Shown piece by piece: positions 34,706 to 43,226 of a stretch of DNA of 64,000 nucleotides. Origin of the DNA: Nocardioides dokdonensis FR1436. Its GTDB lineage: Bacteria > Actinomycetota > Actinomycetes > Propionibacteriales > Nocardioidaceae. Location: positions 3,410,001-3,474,000 of the forward strand of contig NZ_CP015079.1 in NCBI RefSeq assembly GCF_001653335.1. The letters run 5' to 3'. The first letter of the stretch is position 1. Every line of letters begins with the position of its first letter. A model generated the notes under the pieces. That model did no database searches. It was not told the DNA's origin and saw only the letters and a program-made list of their open reading frames with translations. The position numbers and the translations under genes are program-made.

Positions 34706-35733
34706 GGCTCCAGGAGCACCTTGATCGCGCGTCGCTCGTCCATCGCCTTGTAGCCCTCGGCCACCTGGTCCATCGGCAGGGTCATGTCGAAGACCTTGCC
34801 CGGTTCGATGGTGCCGTCGAGGACGAGGCCGAGCAGGTGCGGCAGGTACTCGCGCACCGGCGCCATGCCCCCCGACAGCCCCACGTTCTTCTGGAACATG
34901 CGACGGATCGGCAGCTCGACGCCGTGCGGGACGCCGACGAAGCCGACCATCGCGCCGGGGCGGGCGACTGCGAAGGCGGTGCCCATCGCCTGGTCGGTCC
35001 CCACGCACTCGAGCACGGCGTCGGCGCCGACGCCGTCGGTGATCTCCTTGATCGCCGCGGCGCCCTCCTTGCCGCGCTCGGCGACGACGTGGGTGGCGCC
35101 GAAGGCCCGGCCGATGGCCTGGCGCGGCTCGTGGCGCGACATCAGCACGACCTTCTCCGAGCCCATCTGGGCCGCGGCGAGCACGCCGCACAACCCGACG
35201 GCGCCGTCGCCGACGACGACCGTGGTGCCGCCGGGGCGAACCTGGGCCGCGACCGCGGCGTGCCACCCGGTCGGCATCACGTCGGAGAGCGCCATCAGGT
35301 GCGGCACCAGAGCCTTGTCCGGGCCCTGCTCCCCCACGTCCGGGACGACGACGAGGGTGCCGTCGGCCTGGACCACACGGGCGAGCTCCCCCTGGCCGCT
35401 GCTGGTCATCCCGAGGTTGACGCACGCGGACTGCATGCCGGCGCGGCAGTGGGCACAGGTGTTGTCACAGTGGTCGAAGGGGACGACGACGAAGTCGCCG
35501 ACGCGCACGGTGCGGACGTCGCTGCCGACGGCCTCGACGACCCCGATGCACTCGTGGCCGATGGTCGCTCCGGGGGTGATGTCGTTCTCCCCGCGGTAGG
35601 GCCACAGGTCGGATCCGCAGATGCAGGAGGAGGTCACCCGCACGATGGCGTCGGTGGGCTGCTCGAGGGTGGGGTCCGGCACATCGGCGGAGACTCGGAT
35701 GTCGCGGGCGGCATGGATGGTGGTGGCTCGCAT
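34702..35733 (-). CDS. Zinc-dependent alcohol dehydrogenase family protein
   Basis: 343 residues. Catalytic zinc ligands are Cys in CICGSDLWPYRG and His/Glu in GHECIGVVEAVG. Four structural-zinc cysteines lie in DHCDNTCAHCRAGMQSAC. Cofactor motif VVVGDGAVGLCGVLAA. It is of the threonine dehydrogenase/formaldehyde dehydrogenase-like MDR branch; substrate unknown. Coupled to the downstream phoD-like gene. The ATG at 35733 gives the expected MRATTIHAARDIRV start. Confidence 0.9.
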   Translation of the reverse strand: MRATTIHAARDIRVSADVPDPTLEQPTDAIVRVTSSCICGSDLWPYRGENDITPGATIGHECIGVVEAVGSDVRTVRVGDFVVVPFDHCDNTCAHCRAGMQSACVNLGMTSSGQGELARVVQADGTLVVVPDVGEQGPDKALVPHLMALSDVMPTGWHAAVAAQVRPGGTTVVVGDGAVGLCGVLAAAQMGSEKVVLMSRHEPRQAIGRAFGATHVVAERGKEGAAAIKEITDGVGADAVLECVGTDQAMGTAFAVARPGAMVGFVGVPHGVELPIRRMFQKNVGLSGGMAPVREYLPHLLGLVLDGTIEPGKVFDMTLPMDQVAEGYKAMDERRAIKVLLEP

Positions 35734-35800
35734 GCGCCGAGCATGGCACTGCGGACCCACCCCGCGCCTCCCCTGGCGGGTCCCCCGCGGGTTCTTGCGC

Positions 35801-35822
35801 TATCTCATATGTGAGTTACCGT
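35801..35822. promoter_or_regulatory. Palindromic operator plus -10 box of the XRE-MurA gene
   Basis: TATCTCA (35801-35807), TATG, TGAGTTA (35812-35818) match at 6 of 7 arm positions. The overlapping TACCGT (35817-35822) lies 6 nt before the ATG. A dimer bound here would block the promoter, consistent with autoregulation by the gene's own XRE domain. Confidence 0.6.
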
Positions 35823-35828
35823 CGACCA

Positions 35829-37373
35829 ATGAGCGATGAAGCAACCAGCAGCGAGGGCTACAAAGGCCGCATCGGCAACCTGATCCGCGACGCCCGCAAG
35901 CACCGAGGGCTGACCCAGCACCAGCTCGCCGAGCTGCTCGCGACCAGCCAGAGCGCGATCAACCGGATCGAGAAGGGGCACCAGAACCTCTCCCTCGAGA
36001 TGCTCGCGCGCATCGGCGCCGCCCTCGACTCCGAGATCGTCGCGCTCGGCGCCGGTCCCACGCACCTGCGCATCAACGGCCCCACGACGCTGTCGGGCTC
36101 CATCGAGGTCAAGACCTCGAAGAACGCCGGGGTCGCGCTGCTGTGCGCCTCGCTGCTCAACCGCGGGCGTACGACGCTGCGCAAGGTCGCGCGCATCGAG
36201 GAGGTCAACCGCCTGCTCGAGGTCCTCGGCAGCCTGGGGGTCCAGACCCGCTGGCTCAACGAGGACAACGACCTCGAGATCATCCCGCCCAAGACCCTGC
36301 GCCTGGACGCCATCGACGAGGCCGCCGCCCGGCGCACCCGCTCGGTGATCATGTTCCTGGGTCCCCTGCTGCACCGCTCCGAGTCCTTCGACCTGCCCTA
36401 CGCCGGCGGCTGCAACCTCGGCGAGCGCACCGTCGAGCCGCACATGTCGGCGCTGCGGCCCTTCGGGCTCGAGGTCAAGGCCACCGACGGCAACTACCAC
36501 GCCAGCGTGGACCGCGCGGTCTCGCCGGTGCGGCCGATCGTGCTGACCGAGCGCGGCGACACCGTCACCGAGAACGCGCTGATGGCCGCGGCCCTGCACC
36601 CGGGCACGACGATCATCCGCAACGCCTCGTCGAACTACATGGTCCAGGACCTGTGCTTCTACCTGCAGCGCCTCGGCGTGCAGGTCGAGGGCGTCGGCAC
36701 CACGACGCTGACCGTCACCGGTTGCACCGACATCGACGTCGACGTCGACTACGCGCCCTCCGAGGACCCCATCGAGGCGATGTCGCTGCTCGCGGCGGCG
36801 ATCGTGACCAGCTCGACCATCACCATCCAGCGGGTCCCGATCGAGTTCCTCGAGATCGAGCTGGCGACCCTGGAGGAGATGGGGCTGCGCTACGACCGCA
36901 CCGAGGAGTACGTCGCTCGCAACGGCCACACGCGCCTGGTCGACATCACCACCCGGCCCTCGACGCTGCACGCCCCCCTGGACAAGATCCACCCGATGCC
37001 GTTCCCCGGGCTCAACATCGACAACCTGCCGTTCTTCGCGGTCATCGCGGTGGTCGCCACCGGTCAGACCCTGCTGCACGACTGGGTGTACGAGAACCGG
37101 GCGATCTACCTGACCGAGCTCACCAAGCTCGGCGCCCAGGTCAAGCTGCTCGACCCGCACCGGGTGATGATCGAGGGCCCCACGCACCTCTCCGGCACCG
37201 AGATCGTCTGCCCGCCGGCGCTGCGACCGGCCGTGGTGATCCTGCTGGCGATGCTGGCCGCCAAGGGCACCAGCGTGCTCCGCTCGACCTACGTCATCCA
37301 CCGCGGCTACGAGGACCTCGCCGCGCGGCTCAACGAGCTCGGGGCGAGCATCGAGACCTTCCGCGACATCTGA
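35829..37373 (+). CDS. XRE helix-turn-helix fused to a MurA-like enolpyruvyl transferase
   Basis: 514 residues in two parts. Residues 13-66 form an XRE/Cro DNA-binding domain (LIRDARKHRGLTQHQLAELLATSQSAINRIEKG). Residues about 80-512 form an EPSP/MurA-type inside-out barrel. The MurA active-site residues are kept: Lys98 in SKNAGVAL and Cys195 in YAGGCNLGERTVEPH, where MurA reads PGGCTIGARPVDLH. It could be an alternative UDP-GlcNAc enolpyruvyl transferase for peptidoglycan, or a sensor that senses the substrate and controls transcription. The start is leaderless. Confidence 0.88.
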   Translation: MSDEATSSEGYKGRIGNLIRDARKHRGLTQHQLAELLATSQSAINRIEKGHQNLSLEMLARIGAALDSEIVALGAGPTHLRINGPTTLSGSIEVKTSKNAGVALLCASLLNRGRTTLRKVARIEEVNRLLEVLGSLGVQTRWLNEDNDLEIIPPKTLRLDAIDEAAARRTRSVIMFLGPLLHRSESFDLPYAGGCNLGERTVEPHMSALRPFGLEVKATDGNYHASVDRAVSPVRPIVLTERGDTVTENALMAAALHPGTTIIRNASSNYMVQDLCFYLQRLGVQVEGVGTTTLTVTGCTDIDVDVDYAPSEDPIEAMSLLAAAIVTSSTITIQRVPIEFLEIELATLEEMGLRYDRTEEYVARNGHTRLVDITTRPSTLHAPLDKIHPMPFPGLNIDNLPFFAVIAVVATGQTLLHDWVYENRAIYLTELTKLGAQVKLLDPHRVMIEGPTHLSGTEIVCPPALRPAVVILLAMLAAKGTSVLRSTYVIHRGYEDLAARLNELGASIETFRDI

Positions 37374-37378
37374 TCGCC

Positions 37379-37412
37379 GGCCCGCCTGGTGGGTCTGCCC
37401 CACCAGCGGGCC
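37379..37412 (+). terminator. Hairpin terminator after the XRE-MurA gene
   Basis: GGCCCGC-c-TGGTGGG and CCCACCA-g-CGGGCC form a nearly perfect 13-bp stem around TCTGC, beginning 6 nt after the stop. Confidence 0.7.
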
Positions 37413-37433
37413 GTCGGAGGCGATACTGCTGCC

Positions 37434-38291
37434 GTGACCTCCCCGTCGACCGGCTACGCCTACCTGGACCGGGTGCTCGATCCCCCTGGCGGCGTGCTGG
37501 CGATGGCCCACCGTGGCGGTGCCTTCCACCCCGAGGTGGAGGGCCTGGAGAACACGATGGCTGCCTTCGAGCACGCCGTCGAGCTCGGCTACCGCTACCT
37601 CGAGACCGACGTGCACGTCACGCTCGACGGGGTGCTGCTGGCATTCCACGACAACGTCCTCGACCGGGTGACCGACCGCTCGGGGGCGATCGCCGAGCTG
37701 ACCCTCGCGCAGGTCCGTGAGGCCACCGTGGGCGGGCGCGAGCAGGTGCCCACCCTCGCCGAGCTCTTCGAGCGCTTCCCGCAGGCCCGCTTCAACATCG
37801 ACATCAAGTCGCAGGGCGCCGTGGCCGCGCTGGCCGACTTCGTCTCCGCGCACCGGGCCTGGGATCGCGTGCTGGTCGGCTCGTTCTCCGCGAAGCGGCT
37901 CGCGGCCTTCCGACGGCTCACCGAGCACCGGGTGCCGACCTCCGCGCACCCGTGGGAGGTGCTGGCCTTCTGGCTGCTGCCCAGTGGACGGCTGGCGCGC
38001 CGGCTCACCCGCGGGCGGCCCGCGGCGCTGCAGGTCCCGCACCGCCACCGCCTGCCCGGGGTCCCCGCACGCACCCCGCAGCGCTGGACGATGCGGGTGG
38101 TGACCTCGGGCCTCGTACGCCGCGCGCACGCCGGCGGGGTCCACGTGCACGTCTGGACGATCGACGACCCCGACGAGATGCGCGAGCTCCTCGCGCTGGG
38201 GGTCGACGGCCTGGTCACCGACCGCACCGACGTGCTCCGCGACGTGCTCCGTGCGCGCGGGCAATGGGAGGAACCCCGAGATGACACCTGA
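37434..38291 (+). CDS. Glycerophosphodiester phosphodiesterase
   Basis: 285 residues. HRGGAFHPEVEGLENTMAAF and ETDVHVTLDGVLLAFHDN provide the catalytic His pair and the metal-binding Glu/Asp of the GDPD barrel; NIDIKS and VHVWTIDD follow. Releases glycerol-3-phosphate from deacylated phospholipids. No signal peptide is seen, so it is intracellular. The GTG at 37434 was chosen because longer frames run through the terminator. It overlaps the MFS gene by 11 nt. Confidence 0.9.
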   Translation: MTSPSTGYAYLDRVLDPPGGVLAMAHRGGAFHPEVEGLENTMAAFEHAVELGYRYLETDVHVTLDGVLLAFHDNVLDRVTDRSGAIAELTLAQVREATVGGREQVPTLAELFERFPQARFNIDIKSQGAVAALADFVSAHRAWDRVLVGSFSAKRLAAFRRLTEHRVPTSAHPWEVLAFWLLPSGRLARRLTRGRPAALQVPHRHRLPGVPARTPQRWTMRVVTSGLVRRAHAGGVHVHVWTIDDPDEMRELLALGVDGLVTDRTDVLRDVLRARGQWEEPRDDT

Positions 38292-39684
38292 CCCCGCGAC
38301 GTCCGGCTCCGCAGGAGCCACGACCACACCGCCCGGAGGCCCGGCGGTCCCCCCGACCGGGCGCGCCCGGTTCGGCTGGCCGGTCTACGCCTGGGGCCTG
38401 TGGGACTGGGGCTCAGCGGCGTTCAACGCCGTCATCACCACCTTCGTCTTCAGCGTCTACATCACCTCCGACGACTTCGGGCCCAACGCCGACACCAACC
38501 TCGGGTGGGCGCTGGCCGGGGCCGGGCTGCTCGTCGCGGTCTTCGCCCCGATCACCGGTCAGCGCGCCGACCGCTCCGGGCGCCGCGGCTTCTGGCTCGG
38601 GGTCAACACGATGCTCGTCGTGGCGGTCTCCGCGGCCCTGTTCCTCGTCCAGCCCTCCGAGGACTACCTCTGGCTGGGCCTGGTGCTGCTGGCCAGCGGC
38701 AACATCTTCTTCGAGTTCGCCTCGGTGAACTACAACGCGATGCTCAACGAGATCTCCACGCCCCGCACGGTCGGGCGGGTCTCGGGACTGGGCTGGGGCC
38801 TGGGCTACATCGGCGGCATCGTGCTGCTGCTGGTCGTCTACTTCGGCCTGATCAACCCCGAGGTCGGCCTCTTCGGGATCACCAGCGAGAACGGCATGGA
38901 CGTGCGGGTGAGCATGCTCGTGTGCGCCGTGTGGACCCTGGTGTTCTCGCTGCCGGTGCTCATCACGCTGCGCGACGACAAGGCCGAGCGGACACCGCGC
39001 GGCCCGCGGGTGGGCATCGCCGCGTCCTACCGGCACCTCTTCGCCATGGTGCGCGACCTGTGGCGCACCGACCGCAACACCGTGCGCTTCCTGCTGGCCT
39101 CCGCGGTCTTCCGCGACGGTCTGGCCGGGGTCTTCACCTTCGGTGGCGTCCTGGCGGCCGGCACCTTCGGGTTCAGCGCCGGCGGCGTGATCATCTTCGG
39201 TGTCGCCGCCAACGTGGTCGCCGGCCTGGCCACGATCGGCTTCGGCGTCCTCGACGACCGCCTCGGACCCAAGCGCGTCATCGTGTTCGCGCTGGTGTGC
39301 ATGATGATCGCCGGGGTGGCGATCTTCTTCCTGCACGCCGGTGGCAGCACCATCTTCTGGATCTTCGGCCTGATGCTCGCGGTCTTCGTCGGCCCGGCGC
39401 AGAGCGCCTCGCGCACCTTCCTGGCCCGCCTCATCCCCGAGGGCCACGAGGGCCAGGTCTTCGGCCTGTACGCCACCACGGGGCGGGCCGTGAGCTTCCT
39501 GGCGCCCGCGGCCTGGTCGATCTCGATCGCGATCGGGGCGGCGGTGACCGGGGTCGCCGACGGCGACGACGCGCAGTACTGGGGCATCCTGGGCATCCTG
39601 CTGGTGCTGCTGGCGGGGCTGCTCCTGCTGCTGCCGGTGCGCTCGCAGGTGCGCGAGGACTCCGCGCTGGCCCACCACGCCTGA
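38281..39684 (+). CDS. MFS transporter, UMF1/Atg22-like
   Basis: 467 residues with about twelve membrane segments. WPVYAWGLWDWGSAAFNAVITTFVFSVYI is the UMF1-family opening; GQRADRSGRRG is the loop 2-3 motif of major facilitators. Substrate unknown; fungal relatives export amino acids from the vacuole. GGGAGG lies 9 nt before the ATG. It overlaps the GDPD gene, so the two are probably expressed together. Confidence 0.88.
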   Translation: MTPDPATSGSAGATTTPPGGPAVPPTGRARFGWPVYAWGLWDWGSAAFNAVITTFVFSVYITSDDFGPNADTNLGWALAGAGLLVAVFAPITGQRADRSGRRGFWLGVNTMLVVAVSAALFLVQPSEDYLWLGLVLLASGNIFFEFASVNYNAMLNEISTPRTVGRVSGLGWGLGYIGGIVLLLVVYFGLINPEVGLFGITSENGMDVRVSMLVCAVWTLVFSLPVLITLRDDKAERTPRGPRVGIAASYRHLFAMVRDLWRTDRNTVRFLLASAVFRDGLAGVFTFGGVLAAGTFGFSAGGVIIFGVAANVVAGLATIGFGVLDDRLGPKRVIVFALVCMMIAGVAIFFLHAGGSTIFWIFGLMLAVFVGPAQSASRTFLARLIPEGHEGQVFGLYATTGRAVSFLAPAAWSISIAIGAAVTGVADGDDAQYWGILGILLVLLAGLLLLLPVRSQVREDSALAHHA

Positions 39685-39728
39685 GCGCACCCCGTGGCGA
39701 GGGTTCTTCACCCCTGGCGGCGATTGCC

Positions 39729-39754
39729 GGAATCTTTCCCGCCTCGCTACCGTT
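39729..39754 (+). promoter_or_regulatory. SigR/SigH-type thiol-stress promoter of rbpA
   Basis: GGAAT (39729-39733), exactly 18 nt, then GTT (39752-39754), matching the SigR/SigH consensus GGAAT-N18-GTT. In Streptomyces rbpA is a known SigR target. The rbpA ATG is 135 nt downstream. Confidence 0.75.
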
Positions 39755-39770
39755 GATCACTTCGAGAGGA

Positions 39771-39788
39771 CGGCTGCGACCGCAGCCG
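39771..39788 (+). other. Hairpin in the rbpA leader
   Basis: CGGCTGCG and CGCAGCCG separated by AC, 17 nt after the predicted -10 of the SigR promoter and so inside the long leader. It may stabilise the message or be a second regulatory element. Confidence 0.4.
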
Positions 39789-39889
39789 GGGATGGTCCGT
39801 GACCGGCGAGCGCGCCGCACGAGCAGGCCCCGGTCGTCGCGGCGGCTCTCGCACCGGCACGAGGGACACGACAGGACTGGAGGTGCCTC

Positions 39890-40279
39890 ATGGCTGAGCG
39901 CACACTACGAGGAGCACGGCTCGGAGGCCAGAGCTTCGAGGACGAACGCGGCATCGAGTTCGCGGCACGTCAGCAGGTCGGCTACCGCTGCCTGCAGGGG
40001 CACGAGTTCGAGATCACGATGTCGGTCGAGGCCGACGTACCCGCGGTCTGGGAGTGTCCGCGCTGCGGCGCCGAGGGCGAGAGCACCTCGGGCATCGTGC
40101 GTGAGGTGAAGGCGGAGAAGCCCGTGCGCACGCACTGGGACATGCTGCTGGAGCGGCGCTCGGAGAAGGAGCTCGAGGAGATCCTCAAGGAGCGCCTCGA
40201 CCTCTTGCGCGGCGGCAAGATCGGCCCGGCGCACCTGCACCGCGCCAACGCCAAGAAGCGCGCTGCCAAGTCCATCTGA
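39890..40279 (+). CDS. rbpA: RbpA, RNA polymerase-binding transcription factor
   Basis: 129 residues. RbpA binds the group 1 and 2 sigma factors and RNA polymerase, stabilises open complexes, and affects rifampicin tolerance. The zinc site has CLQGHEFEI and WECPRCG; the C-terminal sigma-interacting domain KPVRTHWDMLLERRSEKELEEIL is strongly conserved. It is followed by an AAKKRAAKS basic tail. The upstream promoter is of the thiol-stress class. Confidence 0.97.
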   Translation: MAERTLRGARLGGQSFEDERGIEFAARQQVGYRCLQGHEFEITMSVEADVPAVWECPRCGAEGESTSGIVREVKAEKPVRTHWDMLLERRSEKELEEILKERLDLLRGGKIGPAHLHRANAKKRAAKSI

Positions 40280-40297
40280 TCCGTCACGGACCCAGCG

Positions 40298-40837
40298 TCA
40301 GTCGGACGAGTCGTCCGGCCCGTCCACCACGTCGCCCCGGACCACCGGCCCCGAGCCCGGTCCGGGGCGATGTGCGTCTCCGGACCCGCCCGGGGCTCCC
40401 GGCCAGCGTCGGATCGTCACCGGGACCAGGCGGGCCGCCACCATGCGGGTCAGCAGCCCGCGGAACAGCGGCCGGGTGACCGGGAGCACCAGCAGCGCGC
40501 CGAGGGCGTCGGTGACGAAGCCGGGGGTCAGCAGCAGCGTGCCGCCGACGAGCACCAGCCCGCCGTCGGCCAGCTCCTTGGCCGGCACTCCCCCACGAGC
40601 CAGGGTGTCGCGCAGGGCCCGCCAGGCGCGCGCACCTTCGCGGCGTACGACGAACGCGCCCAGCACGCTGTCGACGACGAGGAGCAGGATCGTCCAGCCG
40701 GCGCCGATGAGCTGACCCACCTGGATGACCATGTAGAGCTCGAGCAGCGGCAGCCCCACGAAGAGCACCAGCAGCACCCACCCCAGGCCCCCGCGTCGGC
40801 GGGGGGCGCGGCCTGCTGCTCCGGCGCTCTGGCTCAT
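40298..40837 (-). CDS. fxsA: FxsA family membrane protein
   Basis: 179 residues. Hydrophobic core segments LGWVLLVLFVGLPLLELYMVIQVG and ILLLVVDSVLGAFVVRREG with GGTLLLTPGFVTDALGALLVLP are the FxsA signature. E. coli FxsA, when overproduced, relieves phage T7 exclusion by F plasmid; its normal role is unclear. The C-terminus is a 40-residue Gly/Pro/Asp-rich tail. Start overlaps the ppm stop (ATGA). Confidence 0.85.
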   Translation of the reverse strand: MSQSAGAAGRAPRRRGGLGWVLLVLFVGLPLLELYMVIQVGQLIGAGWTILLLVVDSVLGAFVVRREGARAWRALRDTLARGGVPAKELADGGLVLVGGTLLLTPGFVTDALGALLVLPVTRPLFRGLLTRMVAARLVPVTIRRWPGAPGGSGDAHRPGPGSGPVVRGDVVDGPDDSSD

Positions 40838-41640
40838 GAGGGGTCTCCTGTCGTCGTGCGGGCGCGGGTCGTGGACCGGTCTCGGCGCAGCAGCCGGGCC
40901 GCCTGCTCGCGGCGCTCGGTGAGCCCCCACGCGGTGATCCGCTTGAGTGACTCGAGCGCGACGGAGCCGCTCATCTTGGAGTCCCCGCGCACCCGCTCGA
41001 CGAACTCGATGGGAACCTCGCGCACCACCAGGCCCGCGCGCAGCATCCGGACCACGAGGTCGGTCTGGAAGACGTAGCCGGCCGAGCGGACCGAGTCCAG
41101 GTCGATGGTCTCGAGGGCCGAGCGGCGGAAGAGGCGGAAGCCGGCGGTCGCGTCGCGCACCGACACGCCCAGCAGCACCCGCACGTAGAGGTTGCCGCCT
41201 CTCGAGAGCGCCTCGCGCCGGCGCGGCCAGTTCACGACCGAGCCGCCCGGGACCCAGCGCGAGCCGATCACCAGGTCGGCGGGGGCCGCCGGGTCGTCGA
41301 GCGCCGCGAGGAGCCGGTGCAGCTGCTCGGGCTGGTGGGAGCCGTCGGCGTCCATCTCGCCGATGACCTCGTAGCCGGCGGCGAGGGCCCGCGCGAAGCC
41401 GGCGCGGTACGCCGCTCCCAGACCGCCCTTGGCGGTGCGGTGCAGGACGCTGACGCGGGGGTCGGCCGCGGCGAGCTCGTCGGCGAGGTCGCCGGTGCCG
41501 TCGGGCGAGTTGTCGTCGACGACCAGGACGTCGACCTCGGGCTGGGCGGCGTGCAGCCGTCCGACGATCCAGCGCAGGTTGTCGACCTCGTCGTAGGTGG
41601 GGACGACCATCACCACCCGCGAGCGGGGTCCGGTGCTCAC
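40834..41640 (-). CDS. ppm1: Polyprenol monophosphomannose synthase (dolichol-P-mannose synthase-like)
   Basis: 268-residue GT2 glycosyltransferase. VVDDNSPDGTGDLADEL and the acidic GEMDADGSHQPEQL motif bind the nucleotide-sugar and metal. GAAYRAGFARAL, GSRWVPGG and the C-terminal FVERVRGDSKMSGSVALESL are typical. Supplies polyprenyl-phosphomannose for mannosylation of lipids and proteins. Next to lnt, the same pairing as in mycobacteria, where Ppm1 and Lnt are fused; here they are separate. GTG start overlaps the lnt stop. Confidence 0.9.
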   Translation of the reverse strand: MSTGPRSRVVMVVPTYDEVDNLRWIVGRLHAAQPEVDVLVVDDNSPDGTGDLADELAAADPRVSVLHRTAKGGLGAAYRAGFARALAAGYEVIGEMDADGSHQPEQLHRLLAALDDPAAPADLVIGSRWVPGGSVVNWPRRREALSRGGNLYVRVLLGVSVRDATAGFRLFRRSALETIDLDSVRSAGYVFQTDLVVRMLRAGLVVREVPIEFVERVRGDSKMSGSVALESLKRITAWGLTERREQAARLLRRDRSTTRARTTTGDPS

Positions 41641-43226
41641 GGCTGCTCCGCCATCGTCTCGGCTCCTCGTCGTGGCTCCTCGGCGCCACCTGCTCCCTGT
41701 GCCGGGGTGCGTGCCTGCTCCGCCCGGTCCCTGCGGGCGCGACGATACGGGAGCAGCGCCGCGACCAGGGCGATGAGGGTGAGCGTCACCGCCACCTGCC
41801 AGGGCCAGCGGGCCAACCGGACGGCGGGCGTGAGGCCGCTGCGCAGCTCGACCTCCTCGACCAGCACCTCCGTCTCCCGCACGCCGGCGGTCGCGACGAC
41901 CTCGCCGTCGGGGCCGATGACGCCGCTGACGCCGTTGGTCGAGGCGACCACGGTGGCGCGGCCGGTCTCGATCGCCCGCAGCCGGGTCATCGCGAACTGC
42001 TGCAGGATCTGGTCGGAGAAGATGAAGGTGGCGTTCGACGTCTGCACGCTCAGCAGCTGCGCTCCCCGGGTGACCTGGTCGTGGATCGCGTCCTCGTAGG
42101 CGACGTCGAAGCAGATCGCGTCGGCCACCTCGGCGCCGCCGATGCTCAGGGGGTCCCGTCCGGTGCCGGCCAGCATGTCCCGTCCGATCCGGGCGAGCTC
42201 GCCGAAGTTGAAGTCCGCCACCGAGCGGAACGGGATGTACTCGCCGTAGGCCACCGGATGCCGCTTGGTGTAGCGCTCACCCGCACCGGTGACCGGGTCC
42301 CACACGATCCCCTGGTTCAGCACCGCCCCGGGGCCGCCGTCGACGATGGCGCCCACCAGCACCGGGACGCCGATCGCCTCGGTGGCCCGCCGGATCTGGG
42401 CCTGGGTCTCGCCGTCGCGGAAGGGGTCGACGGCGGTGGAGTTCTCGGGCCACAGCACGAAGTCGGGCGCGGGCACGCGCCCGGCAGCGACGTCGTCGGC
42501 CAGATCCACGGTGGCCTGTGCGTGGTTCTCGGTGACCTGTCGGTAGTCGTAGAGGATGTCGTTGCCCGGTCCGGGGACGTCGCCCTGCACCACCGCGACG
42601 GTCACGGCGCCGTCGGTGCGGGTCGTCCACGGCAGTGCCACCGCCAGGGCGACCGAGGCGACCACGACCCCGAGGGTGGCCAGCGCCACGAGCCGTGTGC
42701 GGCCTTGACCGACGAGCACGGCGGCCAGCGCCGCACCGGCCAGGGCGAGCAGGAAGGTGACACCGGCCATGCCGACGTACGGCAGGGCGGCGGCGACGGG
42801 GGTGTCGACCACGGAGAAGCCGAGCCGGCCCCACGGCATGCCGCTGAAGGGCCAGCCGCTGCGCCAGACCTCCATCGAGACCCACGCGGTGGCCACCCAC
42901 AGCGGCCAGACGGGCAGCCGGGTGAGCAGCGCGACCGCGCTGCCGAGGATGCCGTAGAACAGCGCCTCGAGGAACGACAGCCCGAGCCAGGCGGCCATCG
43001 CCACCGTGGTCATCCAGTAGATGTGGACGTAGTAGAAGCCCACCCCGAAGGCCAGACCGACGACGAAGGCCCGGCGCAGGCCCAGGCCGCGGGTGAGCAG
43101 CGTGTGGGCCGCGACGCCGCCCGGCACCAGGAGCGGGACCAGGGCTGGGATCGCGAAGGGTTCGTAGGCCATCGCCAGGGCGACGCCGGCGAGGAGGGCG
43201 AGGACCGAGCGCTGGAGCACGGGCAC
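41637..43226 (-). CDS. lnt: Apolipoprotein N-acyltransferase
   Basis: 529 residues. An N-terminal block of about six membrane segments leads into a nitrilase-type domain. Catalytic triad in order: Glu in FVLWPENSTAV, Lys in RYTKRHPVAYGEYIPFRS and Cys in ADAICFDVAYEDA. Adds the third acyl chain to lipoproteins in the membrane. A final hydrophobic segment and a charged tail complete it. Starts at a GTG (43226) or the next GTG six bases later. Several lipoproteins in the window are likely substrates. Confidence 0.92.
   Translation of the reverse strand: MPVLQRSVLALLAGVALAMAYEPFAIPALVPLLVPGGVAAHTLLTRGLGLRRAFVVGLAFGVGFYYVHIYWMTTVAMAAWLGLSFLEALFYGILGSAVALLTRLPVWPLWVATAWVSMEVWRSGWPFSGMPWGRLGFSVVDTPVAAALPYVGMAGVTFLLALAGAALAAVLVGQGRTRLVALATLGVVVASVALAVALPWTTRTDGAVTVAVVQGDVPGPGNDILYDYRQVTENHAQATVDLADDVAAGRVPAPDFVLWPENSTAVDPFRDGETQAQIRRATEAIGVPVLVGAIVDGGPGAVLNQGIVWDPVTGAGERYTKRHPVAYGEYIPFRSVADFNFGELARIGRDMLAGTGRDPLSIGGAEVADAICFDVAYEDAIHDQVTRGAQLLSVQTSNATFIFSDQILQQFAMTRLRAIETGRATVVASTNGVSGVIGPDGEVVATAGVRETEVLVEEVELRSGLTPAVRLARWPWQVAVTLTLIALVAALLPYRRARRDRAEQARTPAQGAGGAEEPRRGAETMAEQP

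Noticed and set aside
40834..43226. Fused Ppm1-Lnt protein as in mycobacteria
   Set aside because: The two genes are separate here, joined only by a GTGA stop-start overlap.
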